From Labilithrix luteola (GTDB taxonomy: Bacteria > Myxococcota_A > Polyangia > Polyangiales > Polyangiaceae), in assembly GCF_001263205.1 (NCBI RefSeq), contig NZ_CP012333.1, positions 4,069,001 through 4,133,000 of the forward strand: 64,000 nucleotides of DNA. The letters are read 5' to 3'. This document shows positions 55,037 through 64,000 of the stretch, one piece after another (within the stretch, counting starts at the first letter, position 1; each line of letters begins with the position of its first letter). Position numbers and translations under genes: made by a program. The notes beneath the pieces are model-generated. The model saw only the letters and a list, made by a program, of their open reading frames with translations, made no database searches and was not told the DNA's origin.

Positions 55037-56092
55037 ATGCGTTTCTCGGGGCGGATTCTGGTCTGCGCGGCGCTTCTCGCGCCGTTTGCCTGGCTTGCAT
55101 GCAGCGACGACGACTCGGCGGGCAACCCCGCATCGTCGAACGCCGGTGATGGTGCGGCCCCCATGCCGACCACGACGGCCAGTCCCTCCTCGGACTCCGG
55201 TAGCGGTGACTCCTCGACGCCGGGCGATGGCGGCATTCAGCGTGGGCCGGTGACGCTCGACTTCGATCCGTCCGGCAACGGTGATCCGATATCGGCCGTC
55301 TGGGACGACGCCAAGAAGACGCTATTCATTGCGGACAATCGCAACAATCAGATCTGGTCGTGGACGGATGCCGACGGCTTCAAGAAGGTCGCGACCGTGC
55401 TCGACGATCCCGCGGCCGACGACGCAGGGCGCACGAATCTCGGTCAGCTCGTCGAGCTCGACGACGGAACGTTGGTCGTCCCGCGCTTCGGCATGGGCAC
55501 GGTGGGCGCGATTCTCTACGTCGACCCGACCACCGGCGCTTCGACCGCGGTGCCGAACATCGCGGCAAATCGCAAGCGAACGGCGCTGGCCAAGTCGCCC
55601 GACGGCAAACTTTGGGGCGGGTACTTCTTCCAACCCGGGGACGGGAAGGGCGTCGTCACCCGCATCGAGCTGGATGCCGGAGAAGTCGACTACGCCGTCG
55701 GTTTCGAGAAGCCGGTGGCGGCGCTCGTCGTCGACGGCAAGCTCCTCGTGAGCGAGCAGTCCAGGAGCGGCGGCATCATCTATTCACTTCCGCTCGACGG
55801 AACGTTCGAGGAGGGCGAGCCCTACGACGTGTTCGCGATGGTGCCCTCGACCGACGCGTTGACCGAGGGGCCGAACGGGTCGGTATTCACCGGCCAGTTC
55901 AAGCCTCTCGCCGATGGTGGCGCGATTCAGATCCGCCAGGCATTTCCCGATGGCGGCGTTCGGGAGCTCTTTGCCGACGCGCAGCTCGCGAAGGCCCAGT
56001 GCGTCGCCTACGACAAGACGAACAAGCGACTCTTCGTCTGCGACAGCAACGGGTCGACCGTTCGCACGATGCGCATCTTCCCCATCGACTGA
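55037..56092 (+). CDS. SMP-30/gluconolactonase-like propeller lipoprotein
   Basis: The 351-residue precursor has lipobox WLACS. A Ser/Asp/Gly linker (about 30-70) is followed by a propeller-like domain of about 280 residues with repeated NNQIWSWTDADGF, DDGTLVVPRFGMG, SPDGKLWGGYFF, DGKLLVSEQSRSGGIIYSLPLDG and TNKRLFVCDSNGSTVR blades. These are typical of NHL/SMP-30-type six-bladed propellers. No lactonase metal-binding residue set could be confirmed. The downstream dihaem fusion gene starts 6 bp after its stop, so the two are almost certainly co-transcribed and may act in the same pathway. Confidence 0.75.
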   Translation: MRFSGRILVCAALLAPFAWLACSDDDSAGNPASSNAGDGAAPMPTTTASPSSDSGSGDSSTPGDGGIQRGPVTLDFDPSGNGDPISAVWDDAKKTLFIADNRNNQIWSWTDADGFKKVATVLDDPAADDAGRTNLGQLVELDDGTLVVPRFGMGTVGAILYVDPTTGASTAVPNIAANRKRTALAKSPDGKLWGGYFFQPGDGKGVVTRIELDAGEVDYAVGFEKPVAALVVDGKLLVSEQSRSGGIIYSLPLDGTFEEGEPYDVFAMVPSTDALTEGPNGSVFTGQFKPLADGGAIQIRQAFPDGGVRELFADAQLAKAQCVAYDKTNKRLFVCDSNGSTVRTMRIFPID

Positions 56093-56098
56093 CGCGCG

Positions 56099-57865
56099 AT
56101 GGTTGGCTCCCCCGCTCGCCGCGCTTCGCTCGTAGCCATCGTGGTGGCTACGGCGTGTAGCACCGGCGAGCCGGCGTCGGGGCCGAACACCGAAGCCCGT
56201 CCTACGTGCGCCTCATCGTATCCGTCAGGCGCGTACGGAACGACGACCGGCGCGACCCTCGAGGACCTGTCATTTCCAGCGCTGCTCGCCGACGGGACCG
56301 CGGCGACCTTTTCCATGCATGATGCATTGGAGTCGTGCGCTGCCGAGCCGAGAATCCTGGTCCTTCGCATCCAGGCCGGCTTCTGCGGAACGTGCCGCTG
56401 GCATGGGGCGCATCTCGATGGATTGTTCGGCGCGCCGTCGCGTGTACGGGTGGTCGACGTTCTCGTGCGTGACGACGACGGCTCACCTGCGTCGGAGGCC
56501 GACCTGGCGACGTGGCAAGAGCGGCAGGATCAAAAGACGATCGTGGCGCTCGATGCGAACGCACGCTTCGTCGTTCCACAGACTGCGTTGCCTCGAATCC
56601 TCGTCGTCGACCCCCGCACGATGCGTATTCGCGCGGACCTCGCGAGCCCGGGCCCCGAGTTCTTGGCCGAGGAGGTCGCTCGCGCCGTGGCCGACGTCGA
56701 TGGCGTGGCCGCGCCCACGTCCAACGAGCCGACGAAGGTCGACGGCCGCTTCGACCGCATGCAATGGGACATGATGCGAGGAATGTTCCTCGGAAGCGGC
56801 GGGCCTCCGAAGGATCCGACGAATCGAGTCGCGGACGACGTGCCCGCTGCCGCGCTCGGCAAGCTTCTCTTCGCGGACCAGTCTCTCTCTCCGTCGGGCC
56901 TCGTCTCCTGCGAAGGCTGTCACGAGCCGAGCCGCACGTTTGCCGACAATGCGGAGACGGCTACGCGAGGCATCGGTGGGGTGGAGCGCAATACGCCGTC
57001 GGTCGTTCTCTCGGCGTGGTCACGCTGGCAATTCTGGGACGGGCGCGCCGATTCGCTCTGGATGCAGGCGCTCGGCCCCTTCGAAGCTCCGGCGGAGTTC
57101 GGTTCGTCTCGACTCTTCGTGGCTCACCGAATCCATGATGTCTACAAGGATGCATACGAGCCCATCTTCGGGCCCCTACCAGACCTCGCCGATACGTTGC
57201 GTTATCCGCCTTCGGGTGGTCCTGGTGCCTCGGCATACGACGCGATGCCCGAGTCCGACCGCGACGCCGTGACGGCGGTATTCGTGAACGTGGGGAAGGC
57301 CATTGCGGCCTACGAGCGAAGCTTCCGAACGTACGGGACGGCGCTCGATTCCTATCGCAGCGGCTACGCCGATGCTCTCACGGACTCCCAGAAAGACGGC
57401 CTGCTCGCGTTCTTCACGACCGGCTGCGCACAGTGCCATTGGGGGCCACGCCTCACCGATGACGCGTTTCACGTCGTGCGCTTTCCGACGGGCCATCATG
57501 ACGGCAGCGCGGACCCGGGGAGGAGTGAAGGGCGCGCTGCCTACGAATCGAGTGAGTTTCGCGTCGATGGTCGCTGGAGCGATTCACCTGCTCCGCCACG
57601 GCGAGTCGTCCACGATGGCGAGCTCGGCGCCTTCAAGACGCCGCCCTTGCGCGGTGTCGTGCTCACGGGCCCCTATGGCCACGGCGGAAGCGTGCCTCTC
57701 TTGAGAATGGCCGTCGATCTGCATCGAACGCTCGGCATGCCCCAAGGCAGCACGATGACCACCGGTGACGTCGATCCGTGCCTCGTTCCTTTCGACGCTG
57801 CACGCGTCGACGCGATCACGAGCTTTCTCGGTACCCTCGGGCTCGGCTTCTCGAGCACGCTGTAG
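56099..57865 (+). CDS. Thioredoxin-like / dihaem cytochrome c peroxidase fusion
   Basis: The 588-residue precursor has an exported N terminus with IVVATACS as a likely lipobox. Residues about 50-200 form a thioredoxin-like domain with a CxxC (GFCGTCRW, residues 96-99) and a cis-proline-like TALPRILVV. Residues about 250-588 match MauG/CcpA dihaem peroxidases: LGKLLFADQSLSPSGLVSCEGCHEPSRTFAD (haem 1, about 271-275), RNTPSVVLSAW, and GCAQCHWGPRLTDDAFH (haem 2, about 443-447). FKTPPLRGVVLTGPYGHGGSV is also typical. A redox relay in one chain is an inference. It shares an operon with the propeller lipoprotein. Confidence 0.88.
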   Translation: MVGSPARRASLVAIVVATACSTGEPASGPNTEARPTCASSYPSGAYGTTTGATLEDLSFPALLADGTAATFSMHDALESCAAEPRILVLRIQAGFCGTCRWHGAHLDGLFGAPSRVRVVDVLVRDDDGSPASEADLATWQERQDQKTIVALDANARFVVPQTALPRILVVDPRTMRIRADLASPGPEFLAEEVARAVADVDGVAAPTSNEPTKVDGRFDRMQWDMMRGMFLGSGGPPKDPTNRVADDVPAAALGKLLFADQSLSPSGLVSCEGCHEPSRTFADNAETATRGIGGVERNTPSVVLSAWSRWQFWDGRADSLWMQALGPFEAPAEFGSSRLFVAHRIHDVYKDAYEPIFGPLPDLADTLRYPPSGGPGASAYDAMPESDRDAVTAVFVNVGKAIAAYERSFRTYGTALDSYRSGYADALTDSQKDGLLAFFTTGCAQCHWGPRLTDDAFHVVRFPTGHHDGSADPGRSEGRAAYESSEFRVDGRWSDSPAPPRRVVHDGELGAFKTPPLRGVVLTGPYGHGGSVPLLRMAVDLHRTLGMPQGSTMTTGDVDPCLVPFDAARVDAITSFLGTLGLGFSSTL

Positions 57866-57937
57866 CAGCGCCCAGAAACACGAAACCCCGGTCCCGCGCT
57901 CGGCGGAATCGGGATCGTTCTCACGTGAGGCGCGGGA

Positions 57938-58513
57938 TCAGGCGTTCTTCCAGCCCATCTCGATCTTGAAGTCGGGAACGTTCGGCCTCGTGACCGCCCA
58001 CTCCGTGATCTTGTACGAGGTGACCTGCTTGCCCATCGACTCGAGCGCGAAGTTCATCCAGCCGGCCGACATCGCCGCGAGGTGATCGAAGCCCAAGGTG
58101 TCTTTGAAGTGCGCGACCACGCGGTCTTCGGTGACGTCGACTTCGACCGTACCCTTGTTGTTGTCTCGCGCGTAGAGCGACGGCAGCTTCTTTGCGAAGA
58201 GCGTGGGCGTGAGCACGCGCATGACGAGGCGGAGGAAGGTGTTCGACGCGTCGCGCGCGGCGAAGATTCCGCATCCGATGAGGTCTTGCTCGGCGAGCTT
58301 CATGTCGCCATCGCAAGCCGCGATGACCGCGTTGAACATCTCGGTCATCGGGACCGTGGGGTACCACTCCGCCGACTTGAGCGATTCGATGTAACGAATC
58401 GTCTCCGGTGAAATACTGGCGATGACCTTGGGGCGTCGAGCCGGGTCGACGCCTTCGCGGCAGTACTTCAGCGCGGCGGCAATGCCGTAACCACGAGTCT
58501 TGAATTCCGTCAT
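57938..58513 (-). CDS. DUF2378 (TIGR02265)-like protein
   Basis: The 191-residue soluble protein begins MTEFKTRGYGIAAALKYCREGVDP. Segments such as FKTRG-type start, EWYPTVPMTEMFNAVIAACDGD and GFDHLAAMSAGWMNFALESMG are like the myxobacteria-restricted DUF2378 family, about 200 residues long. Members form a large paralogous family in Myxococcus and have no known activity; a helical nucleotide-/haem-sensor-type fold has been suggested for related proteins. My assignment is by pattern. It is convergent with the fusion peroxidase (72 bp) and preceded by a 313-bp gap that carries a direct repeat. Confidence 0.65.
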   Translation of the reverse strand: MTEFKTRGYGIAAALKYCREGVDPARRPKVIASISPETIRYIESLKSAEWYPTVPMTEMFNAVIAACDGDMKLAEQDLIGCGIFAARDASNTFLRLVMRVLTPTLFAKKLPSLYARDNNKGTVEVDVTEDRVVAHFKDTLGFDHLAAMSAGWMNFALESMGKQVTSYKITEWAVTRPNVPDFKIEMGWKNA

Positions 58514-58827
58514 CGAGGCCTCAGGGTCGCATTAAATCCGGGCGAAGGTCCACCCTCGTGGCCTTCGCGCTTCGAACAAAATCAAGGACCTGAACGCGTG
58601 ATTCGCGGGGACTACGTGCCCGTACGCACTTTTGGAACCCCCGCAATTCCGTATCCTCCCTGGGTAGGAATACCCAGTATTCGGTCCAGCTTGGGCGGCG
58701 GTCAATTGATATCCTCCCTGGGTAGGAATACCTAATTTCCGTTTGGGGCATTTTGCGCCAGAACGCGAAACAGCCGGCGTGGGGAGATCCACGCCGGCTG
58801 CTCGAAGATCCAAGGGATCTCGTTCGG
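58514..58827. promoter_or_regulatory. Gap with a 23-bp direct repeat
   Basis: Identical 23-bp copies lie at 58652-58674 and 58710-58732 (start-to-start distance 58 bp) and contain CTCCCTGGGTAGG. They lie about 140 bp upstream of the DUF2378-like start, and between it and the truncated peroxidase. No gene-like reading was found. They could be paired binding sites for one regulator. Confidence 0.45.
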
Positions 58828-59397
58828 TTACAGGATCTGAAGGAACTCGAGGAGGTCGGAGCGCTCCTTCCGACTCATGTGAATCGGGAAGTTCTTGCCG
58901 TCCGCCGAGCGGTTGTACTCGTCACTGTTGAAGTAATCGACCACGTCTTCCAGCGTCGCCATGCTGTTGTCGTGGAAGTACGGGCCGGCGTCCTTCACGC
59001 CACGAAGCTGCGGGACGGCGGGTGCGAACGTTGGGAAGTTCGGCGGCCGCACGCCGTTGCCGAGAGCTTCGGTGTTGGTGAGGTTGTTGAAGACGTTCGG
59101 CGTGTTGTGACACGTCATACAGTTCTTCTCGAACACGTCGCGGCCGCGGCGCTGCTCCTTCGTCTGCGCGTTCACGGTGTAGAACGCGTCGTTGACGAGC
59201 TTGTTGTGGAGCGGCGCGTTCGGATCGCGGAGGTCCGCGAGGCGCGGGTCCGAGAAGATGCTGAACTGGAACGCCTGCATGTCGTTGCCTTCACGCGTGG
59301 TGAAGAGCTCGTCGAAACGTTCGTCGGTGACCTGCGTGTGGCTGAAGACGGCGCCGCGATCGACCTCGAAGAGCGAGCGCCCACGACCGAATAGGAC
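58828..59397 (-). pseudogene. N-terminally truncated dihaem peroxidase remnant
   Basis: On the minus strand the frame is open from just after a stop at 59400 (TAG) to 58828. It reads VLFGRGRSLFEVDRGAVFSHTQVTDERFDELFTTREGNDM, then QAFQFSIFSDPRLADLRDPNAPLHNKLVNDAFYTVNAQTKEQRRGRDVFEKNCMTCHNTPNVFNN and ends LLEFLQIL. Only one haem motif (CMTCHN) remains and no start codon precedes the family-like part; the first ATG is at 59280, giving 150 residues. Full MauG-type proteins have two haems and 300-400 residues. It therefore lost its 5' half, near the AT-rich region that follows. It is unlikely to be functional. Confidence 0.7.
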
Positions 59398-59650
59398 CTA
59401 CCCCTCCCAACTCGGTAGCGTCGCGCCTGAATGCGAGTCGCGTGCTTGGCGAACGGGTGGCGATCGCCATTGCCCGCCGAGGGCGACGACTCCGGGGCGG
59501 TACTGACAAGTGCTCCGACGGTCGAGCTGGTGATCTCCCGCGGAAAGCGATCTCCCCGCGATCACCGGCTGCGACCGCGGAGCATTCCCCTACGTGAGAG
59601 CCGCGAGTCCGCGCAGCTCGGCACCGGCCCCTATCCATCCTCTCCGACCG

Positions 59651-59700
59651 ATCGGCACTGATTCAAATGAGACAGTTGTCTCATATAGATCAGTGTCGAT
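59651..59700. promoter_or_regulatory. 50-bp imperfect palindrome centred on ATGAGACA-GT-TGTCTCAT
   Basis: The inner 18 bp (59667-59684) form a perfect inverted repeat ATGAGACA/TGTCTCAT around a central GT. The symmetry extends to 24-bp arms with about four mismatches, ATCGGCACTGAT on the left opposite ATCAGTGTCGAT on the right. The half-site TGTCTCAT recurs in the palindrome at 59972-59989. Confidence 0.75.
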
Positions 59701-59971
59701 TTTTACGACGTTGGGGCGCTCCGACAGAAGGTCCGGCTGCGCACGAAACCCGAATTGTTGGATTTGAGACGACTGTCAAAGTGGCTCAAATGGCTGAGCT
59801 TTCAGTCCAGTTCGGTAGGAAAATTTGGACTCGATGAAATCGTGAGACTTGTTTTTATGGATTTCCAAATACGAAGTCATGCAGGGCACTATGTCATTTG
59901 GGATAGTGCTGGGGCCCGATGTCGCGGCTGCTGGTCTTCGGATTAACCAGGTGATTCCGGAGGGTTGACGG

Positions 59972-59989
59972 CTGTCTCATATGAGACAG
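59972..59989. promoter_or_regulatory. 18-bp perfect palindrome (operator candidate)
   Basis: CTGTCTCATATGAGACAG is a perfect inverted repeat using the same half-site as the 50-bp palindrome. A further half-site TGTCTCA follows at 59990-59996. It overlaps the putative -35 TTGACG (59965-59970), as a repressor operator would. Confidence 0.75.
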
Positions 59990-60075
59990 TGTCTCAAATG
60001 AAGTAGTCAAAATGTACTGCCGCCAACTTGTTCGTGCGCTACATGCGTATTCGTCGGTTTGCCAAGTTCGGTCGA

Positions 60076-61149
60076 ATGTCAGTAAAATACCGCGATAACC
60101 AAGTCTCACGCTTGTTCTCCGATATCGCCGCTCTGATCGCGGATGGGGTGGGGGACAAGGAGGCGCTGAGCTCGCAATTGAACGAGCTCACGGCGTCGAA
60201 CTCGCCCGAGGTCGCCGACTACTGGCGGCGCACCAACCGGGGAATGGGCGTTCCGGATGTGGCTTTCCGAGGACGTTCGCCCTACCTCTTCCCCGAAGAG
60301 GCACCGGCCCGAACCTTCCGCACGAGTGGCACGTCCGGCCAGGAGCGGGGTGAGGCGCACTACAGCGCGCGCGGCATGGAGTTGATGGACCTGTCCATCG
60401 TCACCAATGCGCGCCGAAACGTCGTTCGTGGCTTGGAGCGACCGATCATCCTGCGCTTCGTCCCTCCGGAGGCTCTCGCGCCGGAGATGGTGATGGCGCA
60501 CGGCATGGAGCTCATCGCTCGAACGTTTGGTCACCCCGAGCTGAGCGCGTGCCTGGTCTCGCCCTCGGGGGTCGACTTCCCCCTCCTGCTCTCGCGGCTC
60601 GACACGGCGGTGTCGCATGGCATCCCCGTCGTGCTCATCGGTGGCTCGTTCGCGTACGTCAACGTGTGCGACGCGCTCGAAGGGATGGGCCGCTCCTGGG
60701 AACTGCCCAAGGGGTCTCGCATGATCGACGCGGGCGGCTTCAAAGGCCGTTCACGTGTCGTCGGTGTCGACGCACTTCGCAGCATGGTCGGCCGCACCTT
60801 CGGCATCGCTTCCAGCGAGTGCACGAACCTCTTCGGCATGACCGAGCTCGCGAGCCAGCTCTACGACGCGGCGGACGTGGCCGTCGGACCCATCGGCGAA
60901 CGACCGAAGGGCTCCACCTCGTTCGTGCAGCCGCGCGTGCGTGACTCGCTCGACCTCTCGCTCCGCACGGAGGGGAAGGGCCTTCTCGAGGTCGCCGATC
61001 TCTGCATTCTCGATCGACCGCACGTCGTGCTCACCGGAGATCGTGGCGTTGCGCGTCCGGAAGGCGTCGCCATCACGGGACGAATCGAACGCGGTCAGAG
61101 CCGCGGCTGCTCGCTCACGCTCGACGCGATGACCGGAGGTGCATCATGA
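60076..61149 (+). CDS. LuxE-like acyl-protein synthetase / acyl-activating enzyme
   Basis: The protein has about 357 residues. Its ATP-binding motif FRTSGTSGQERG, the DLSIVTNARR segment and NLFGMTELASQLYD near the C terminus match LuxE, which activates a fatty acid as acyl-AMP and moves it to its own cysteine or hands it to the LuxC reductase. The ATG at 60076 is chosen; ATG 60043 or TTG 60028 would add a basic leader (MRIRRFAKFGR). It is first of an operon: its stop overlaps the LuxC-like ATG (ATGA). No luciferase genes luxAB are present, so bioluminescence is not implied. A substrate other than tetradecanoate is likely. Confidence 0.87.
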   Translation: MSVKYRDNQVSRLFSDIAALIADGVGDKEALSSQLNELTASNSPEVADYWRRTNRGMGVPDVAFRGRSPYLFPEEAPARTFRTSGTSGQERGEAHYSARGMELMDLSIVTNARRNVVRGLERPIILRFVPPEALAPEMVMAHGMELIARTFGHPELSACLVSPSGVDFPLLLSRLDTAVSHGIPVVLIGGSFAYVNVCDALEGMGRSWELPKGSRMIDAGGFKGRSRVVGVDALRSMVGRTFGIASSECTNLFGMTELASQLYDAADVAVGPIGERPKGSTSFVQPRVRDSLDLSLRTEGKGLLEVADLCILDRPHVVLTGDRGVARPEGVAITGRIERGQSRGCSLTLDAMTGGAS

Positions 61150-62594
61150 CGTCATCGACTGCCCTCGCCGCTTGGATCTCCTGGATGCCGAGCTGGGTTC
61201 CTTCTTCGTCGCTCGGCCAGTTCGAGGTCGCTGCGAGTGGGGACCGAACGGCGCCTTGGCGCTGTGCACGACCTCCGGCCGAAGGTTGGGCGTCGCTCGG
61301 AGAAGGCCTTCGCATTGCGCAGAAGAAACTTCGCGCGATGTCCGTCGCGGAGATCGTGGAGGCGATCGACAAGGTCGCCAAGATCTGGACGGACCGGACT
61401 TCGCCGATTCGCCTCGAGGCGCGCGCTCGCGTCGTGGCGGCCACGGGCTTCTCGCCAGAAGCCGTCGACCGCAGCTTCGACGTCGAGCTCAAGAACTACC
61501 GGGCCGATTCGCTCGAGCGCGTTCTGCGTCGTGAGCTCGTCGACCCCAAGGTGCTCGACGGATTCCAGCCGGATGCGGAGTTGAAGGGCGCCACGCGTGC
61601 GATTGGACCGCGCGTCACGCTCGTCATTCTCACGGGCAACGTCCCGGCGCTTCCAGCGCTTTCGATCGTCCGTGCGCTCCTCGTGAAGTCGGCCGTCATC
61701 GCGAAGGTCGCGAGCGGCGAGCCCACGTTCGCGGCGCTCTTCGTTCGCTCGCTCGCCGACGTGGTTCCCGCGTTCGGAGAGGCGATTGCGGTCACGTACT
61801 GGGATCGCGACGACGAGACGTCTCTCAAGGGCGCTCTGAGTCAGGTGGACGCCGTGATTGCGTACGGTGGTGACACGGCCTGCGCGGCCATTCGGGCGCA
61901 CGTCGGCGCGCACCAGCGCTACATCGAACACGGTCACAAGCTCTCGTGCGAACTCGTCTCGAAGCACTACCTCGAGGAGCTAGGTCCTTCGGAGGTGGCG
62001 CGTCGAATCACCGAAGACGTTTCGACGTTCAACCAGCATGCCTGCATCGCGCCTCAGGCGGTCATCGTCGAGGGCGACACGGAGACCGCTCGTCGCTTCG
62101 GCGCCGAGCTTGCCGTGGCGATGGACGCGTATGCCAAGGAGTGCCCGCTCGGCACGCTCGAAGAATCGGATGCATCGTCCCTCCAGGTTCGTCGACTGAC
62201 CGACGCCTGGAACGCCGCAAGCAACGACAAGTGTGACCTCTGGAAGGCCGCTGGGCTCGACTGGACCGTCACACTGGGTGAAAGCCTGGCCGGTATCACC
62301 GGTGCGGGTAATCGCATGATCCGGGTGATCCCGGCGTCGAGCATGTCGAACGCCATCGACATCGTCCGCCCGATCGCTCGCCACTTGCAGAACGTCGGTG
62401 TCGGCGCGAACGGCTCCGAACTCTGGACGACGACCGAAGAGCTCGCGCTGCTTGGCGCGTGTCGGGTCAGCGAGCCGGGGCGGATGGCCGAGCCGAGCAT
62501 GATCTGGAAACACGACGGCATGCCCTGCGTCTCGCAATTGCTGCGCTGGTGTGACGTCGAAATGCATCGAGATAGCGATCCGTCGAGTCGTTAG
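61146..62594 (+). CDS. LuxC-like acyl-CoA/acyl-thioester reductase
   Basis: The 482-residue protein is related to LuxC, which reduces activated acyl groups to the aldehyde with NADPH. The N-terminal part has IGPRVTLVILTGNVPALPALSIVRAL and KVASGEPTFAALFVRSL, the nucleotide-binding part. The catalytic-cysteine segment is ITEDVSTFNQHACIAPQAV, and VGANGSELWTT lies near the end, all as in LuxC/aldehyde-dehydrogenase-like proteins. Its start overlaps the LuxE-like stop (ATGA), so the two are made together and probably form the LuxC/LuxE reductase complex. Length agrees with LuxC (about 480). Confidence 0.87.
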   Translation: MTSSTALAAWISWMPSWVPSSSLGQFEVAASGDRTAPWRCARPPAEGWASLGEGLRIAQKKLRAMSVAEIVEAIDKVAKIWTDRTSPIRLEARARVVAATGFSPEAVDRSFDVELKNYRADSLERVLRRELVDPKVLDGFQPDAELKGATRAIGPRVTLVILTGNVPALPALSIVRALLVKSAVIAKVASGEPTFAALFVRSLADVVPAFGEAIAVTYWDRDDETSLKGALSQVDAVIAYGGDTACAAIRAHVGAHQRYIEHGHKLSCELVSKHYLEELGPSEVARRITEDVSTFNQHACIAPQAVIVEGDTETARRFGAELAVAMDAYAKECPLGTLEESDASSLQVRRLTDAWNAASNDKCDLWKAAGLDWTVTLGESLAGITGAGNRMIRVIPASSMSNAIDIVRPIARHLQNVGVGANGSELWTTTEELALLGACRVSEPGRMAEPSMIWKHDGMPCVSQLLRWCDVEMHRDSDPSSR

Positions 62595-62611
62595 GAAGAG
62601 GGCGGGTAGTC

Positions 62612-63850
<1,239 letters not shown>

Positions 63851-63854
63851 TCGA

Positions 63855-64000
63855 ATGAGCGGTAGAACCATCAGCGACAAGATCATCGACGCGCACGCGA
63901 TCGACGACGATGCCGGAGCCGCGTACCGTCGCGTCCGCATCGACGCCCTCCTCGGGCACGACGCGACCACGGCGCTGCTCATCGACGACTTCGAGAAGCG
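63855..64000 (+). CDS. Aconitase-family dehydratase large subunit, 5' end only
   Basis: The window ends 48 codons into this gene. It reads MSGRTISDKIIDAHAIDDDAGAAYRRVRIDALLGHDATTALLIDDFEKR. The opening T-I-S/A-E/D-K-I...H...V/RxDxLLxHDxTT..L...F is the start of aconitase-superfamily large subunits such as 3-isopropylmalate dehydratase (LeuC) or homoaconitase. It follows the condensing enzyme by 4 bp, in the same order as leu or lys genes, and would isomerise its product. A small subunit and a dehydrogenase would be expected just beyond the window. Confidence 0.75.
   Translation, partial: MSGRTISDKIIDAHAIDDDAGAAYRRVRIDALLGHDATTALLIDDFEK

Larger units (their letters stand above)
59401..60075. 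promoter_or_regulatory. AT-richer regulatory region before the lux-like operon
   Basis: The first 240 bp (59401-59640) are GC-rich with no gene. From about 59650 the sequence becomes visibly AT-richer than any other stretch in the window. It holds the 50-bp imperfect palindrome (59651-59700) and the 18-bp perfect palindrome (59972-59989) described separately. A TTGACG hexamer at 59965-59970 touches the second palindrome and may be a -35 element of the downstream operon. A 63-codon frame at 59755-59946 has no supportive features. Confidence 0.55.

Noticed and set aside
58532..58813. A 93-codon minus-strand gene over the direct repeat
   Set aside because: It reads the repeat itself as protein and has no conserved features.
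59755..59946. A 63-codon plus-strand gene in the AT-rich region
   Set aside because: It starts at TTG without a ribosome site and its residues show no signal, helix or family pattern.

Overview
The window is high-GC DNA from a myxobacterium-like organism (Myxococcota, probably class Polyangia). This is inferred from several signs. Leucine is coded mostly by CTC in most genes. There are many short secreted lipoproteins with Asp/Ala/Gly-rich linkers after the lipobox. Three bactofilin genes stand in tandem, one protein has a MYXO-CTERM-like tail, and Cys-rich and WGS-x-DVW repeat lipoproteins are common. No rRNA, CRISPR array or intact insertion sequence is visible. One tRNA-Arg(TCG) is present at 42066-42142.

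Region 1 (1-12 kb) is mostly housekeeping: a TonB-dependent receptor running off the left edge (-), a RseP-type site-2 protease, a Bax-inhibitor-1 family protein, proC (-), a TerB-like protein (-), a Cys-rich lipoprotein, a PEP-synthase/PPDK regulatory kinase (-), a long proline-rich one-TM protein, then pyrE with three bactofilins (-). Region 2 (12-27 kb) has a translationally coupled pair ending in a GT39-type glycosyltransferase, a haem-motif lipoprotein with propeller repeats, a secreted cyclase-family hydrolase (-), an uvrA-M28 peptidase pair (-), a MYXO-CTERM-like protein coupled to an outer-membrane barrel protein, and an HSL-type hydrolase. Region 3 (27-35 kb) is regulatory: a lone receiver protein, nudC (-), a divergent NtrC-type regulator/histidine kinase pair, a frameshifted Tat esterase, a secreted protein, and an ECF sigma factor with a one-TM partner protein. 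Region 4 (35-42 kb) is a tightly packed run of five secreted or lipid-anchored repeat proteins, the likely output of that sigma factor.

Region 5 (42.1-47.05 kb) starts at the tRNA-Arg. It holds a 43-bp tandem repeat in two alternating forms, a membrane protein, and four tandem paralogues of an unrecognised about 250-residue family. These four use CTG for leucine, unlike the rest of the window, so the stretch looks like an acquired island. An immunity-type array is one hypothesis. Region 6 (47-59.4 kb) has an L,D-transpeptidase lipoprotein (-), a frameshifted dihaem protein, a neutral ceramidase-like lipoprotein, a renal-dipeptidase-like protein (-), an AraC regulator, a propeller lipoprotein, a thioredoxin-like/dihaem peroxidase fusion, a DUF2378-like protein (-) and a beheaded dihaem peroxidase remnant (-).

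Region 7 (59.4-64 kb) begins with an AT-richer regulatory stretch containing a 50-bp imperfect palindrome and an 18-bp perfect palindrome that share a half-site. It leads into an operon encoding a LuxE-like acyl activator, a LuxC-like acyl reductase, a homocitrate/isopropylmalate-synthase-like enzyme and the start of an aconitase-family dehydratase. Together these suggest a pathway that couples 2-oxoacid chain elongation to carboxylate-to-aldehyde reduction; it is the most interesting locus here along with the paralogue island.

Three genes (31801, 35124, 48310) each need exactly one extra base to read through, two of them in G4 runs. This looks more like homopolymer under-calling in the assembly than biology.
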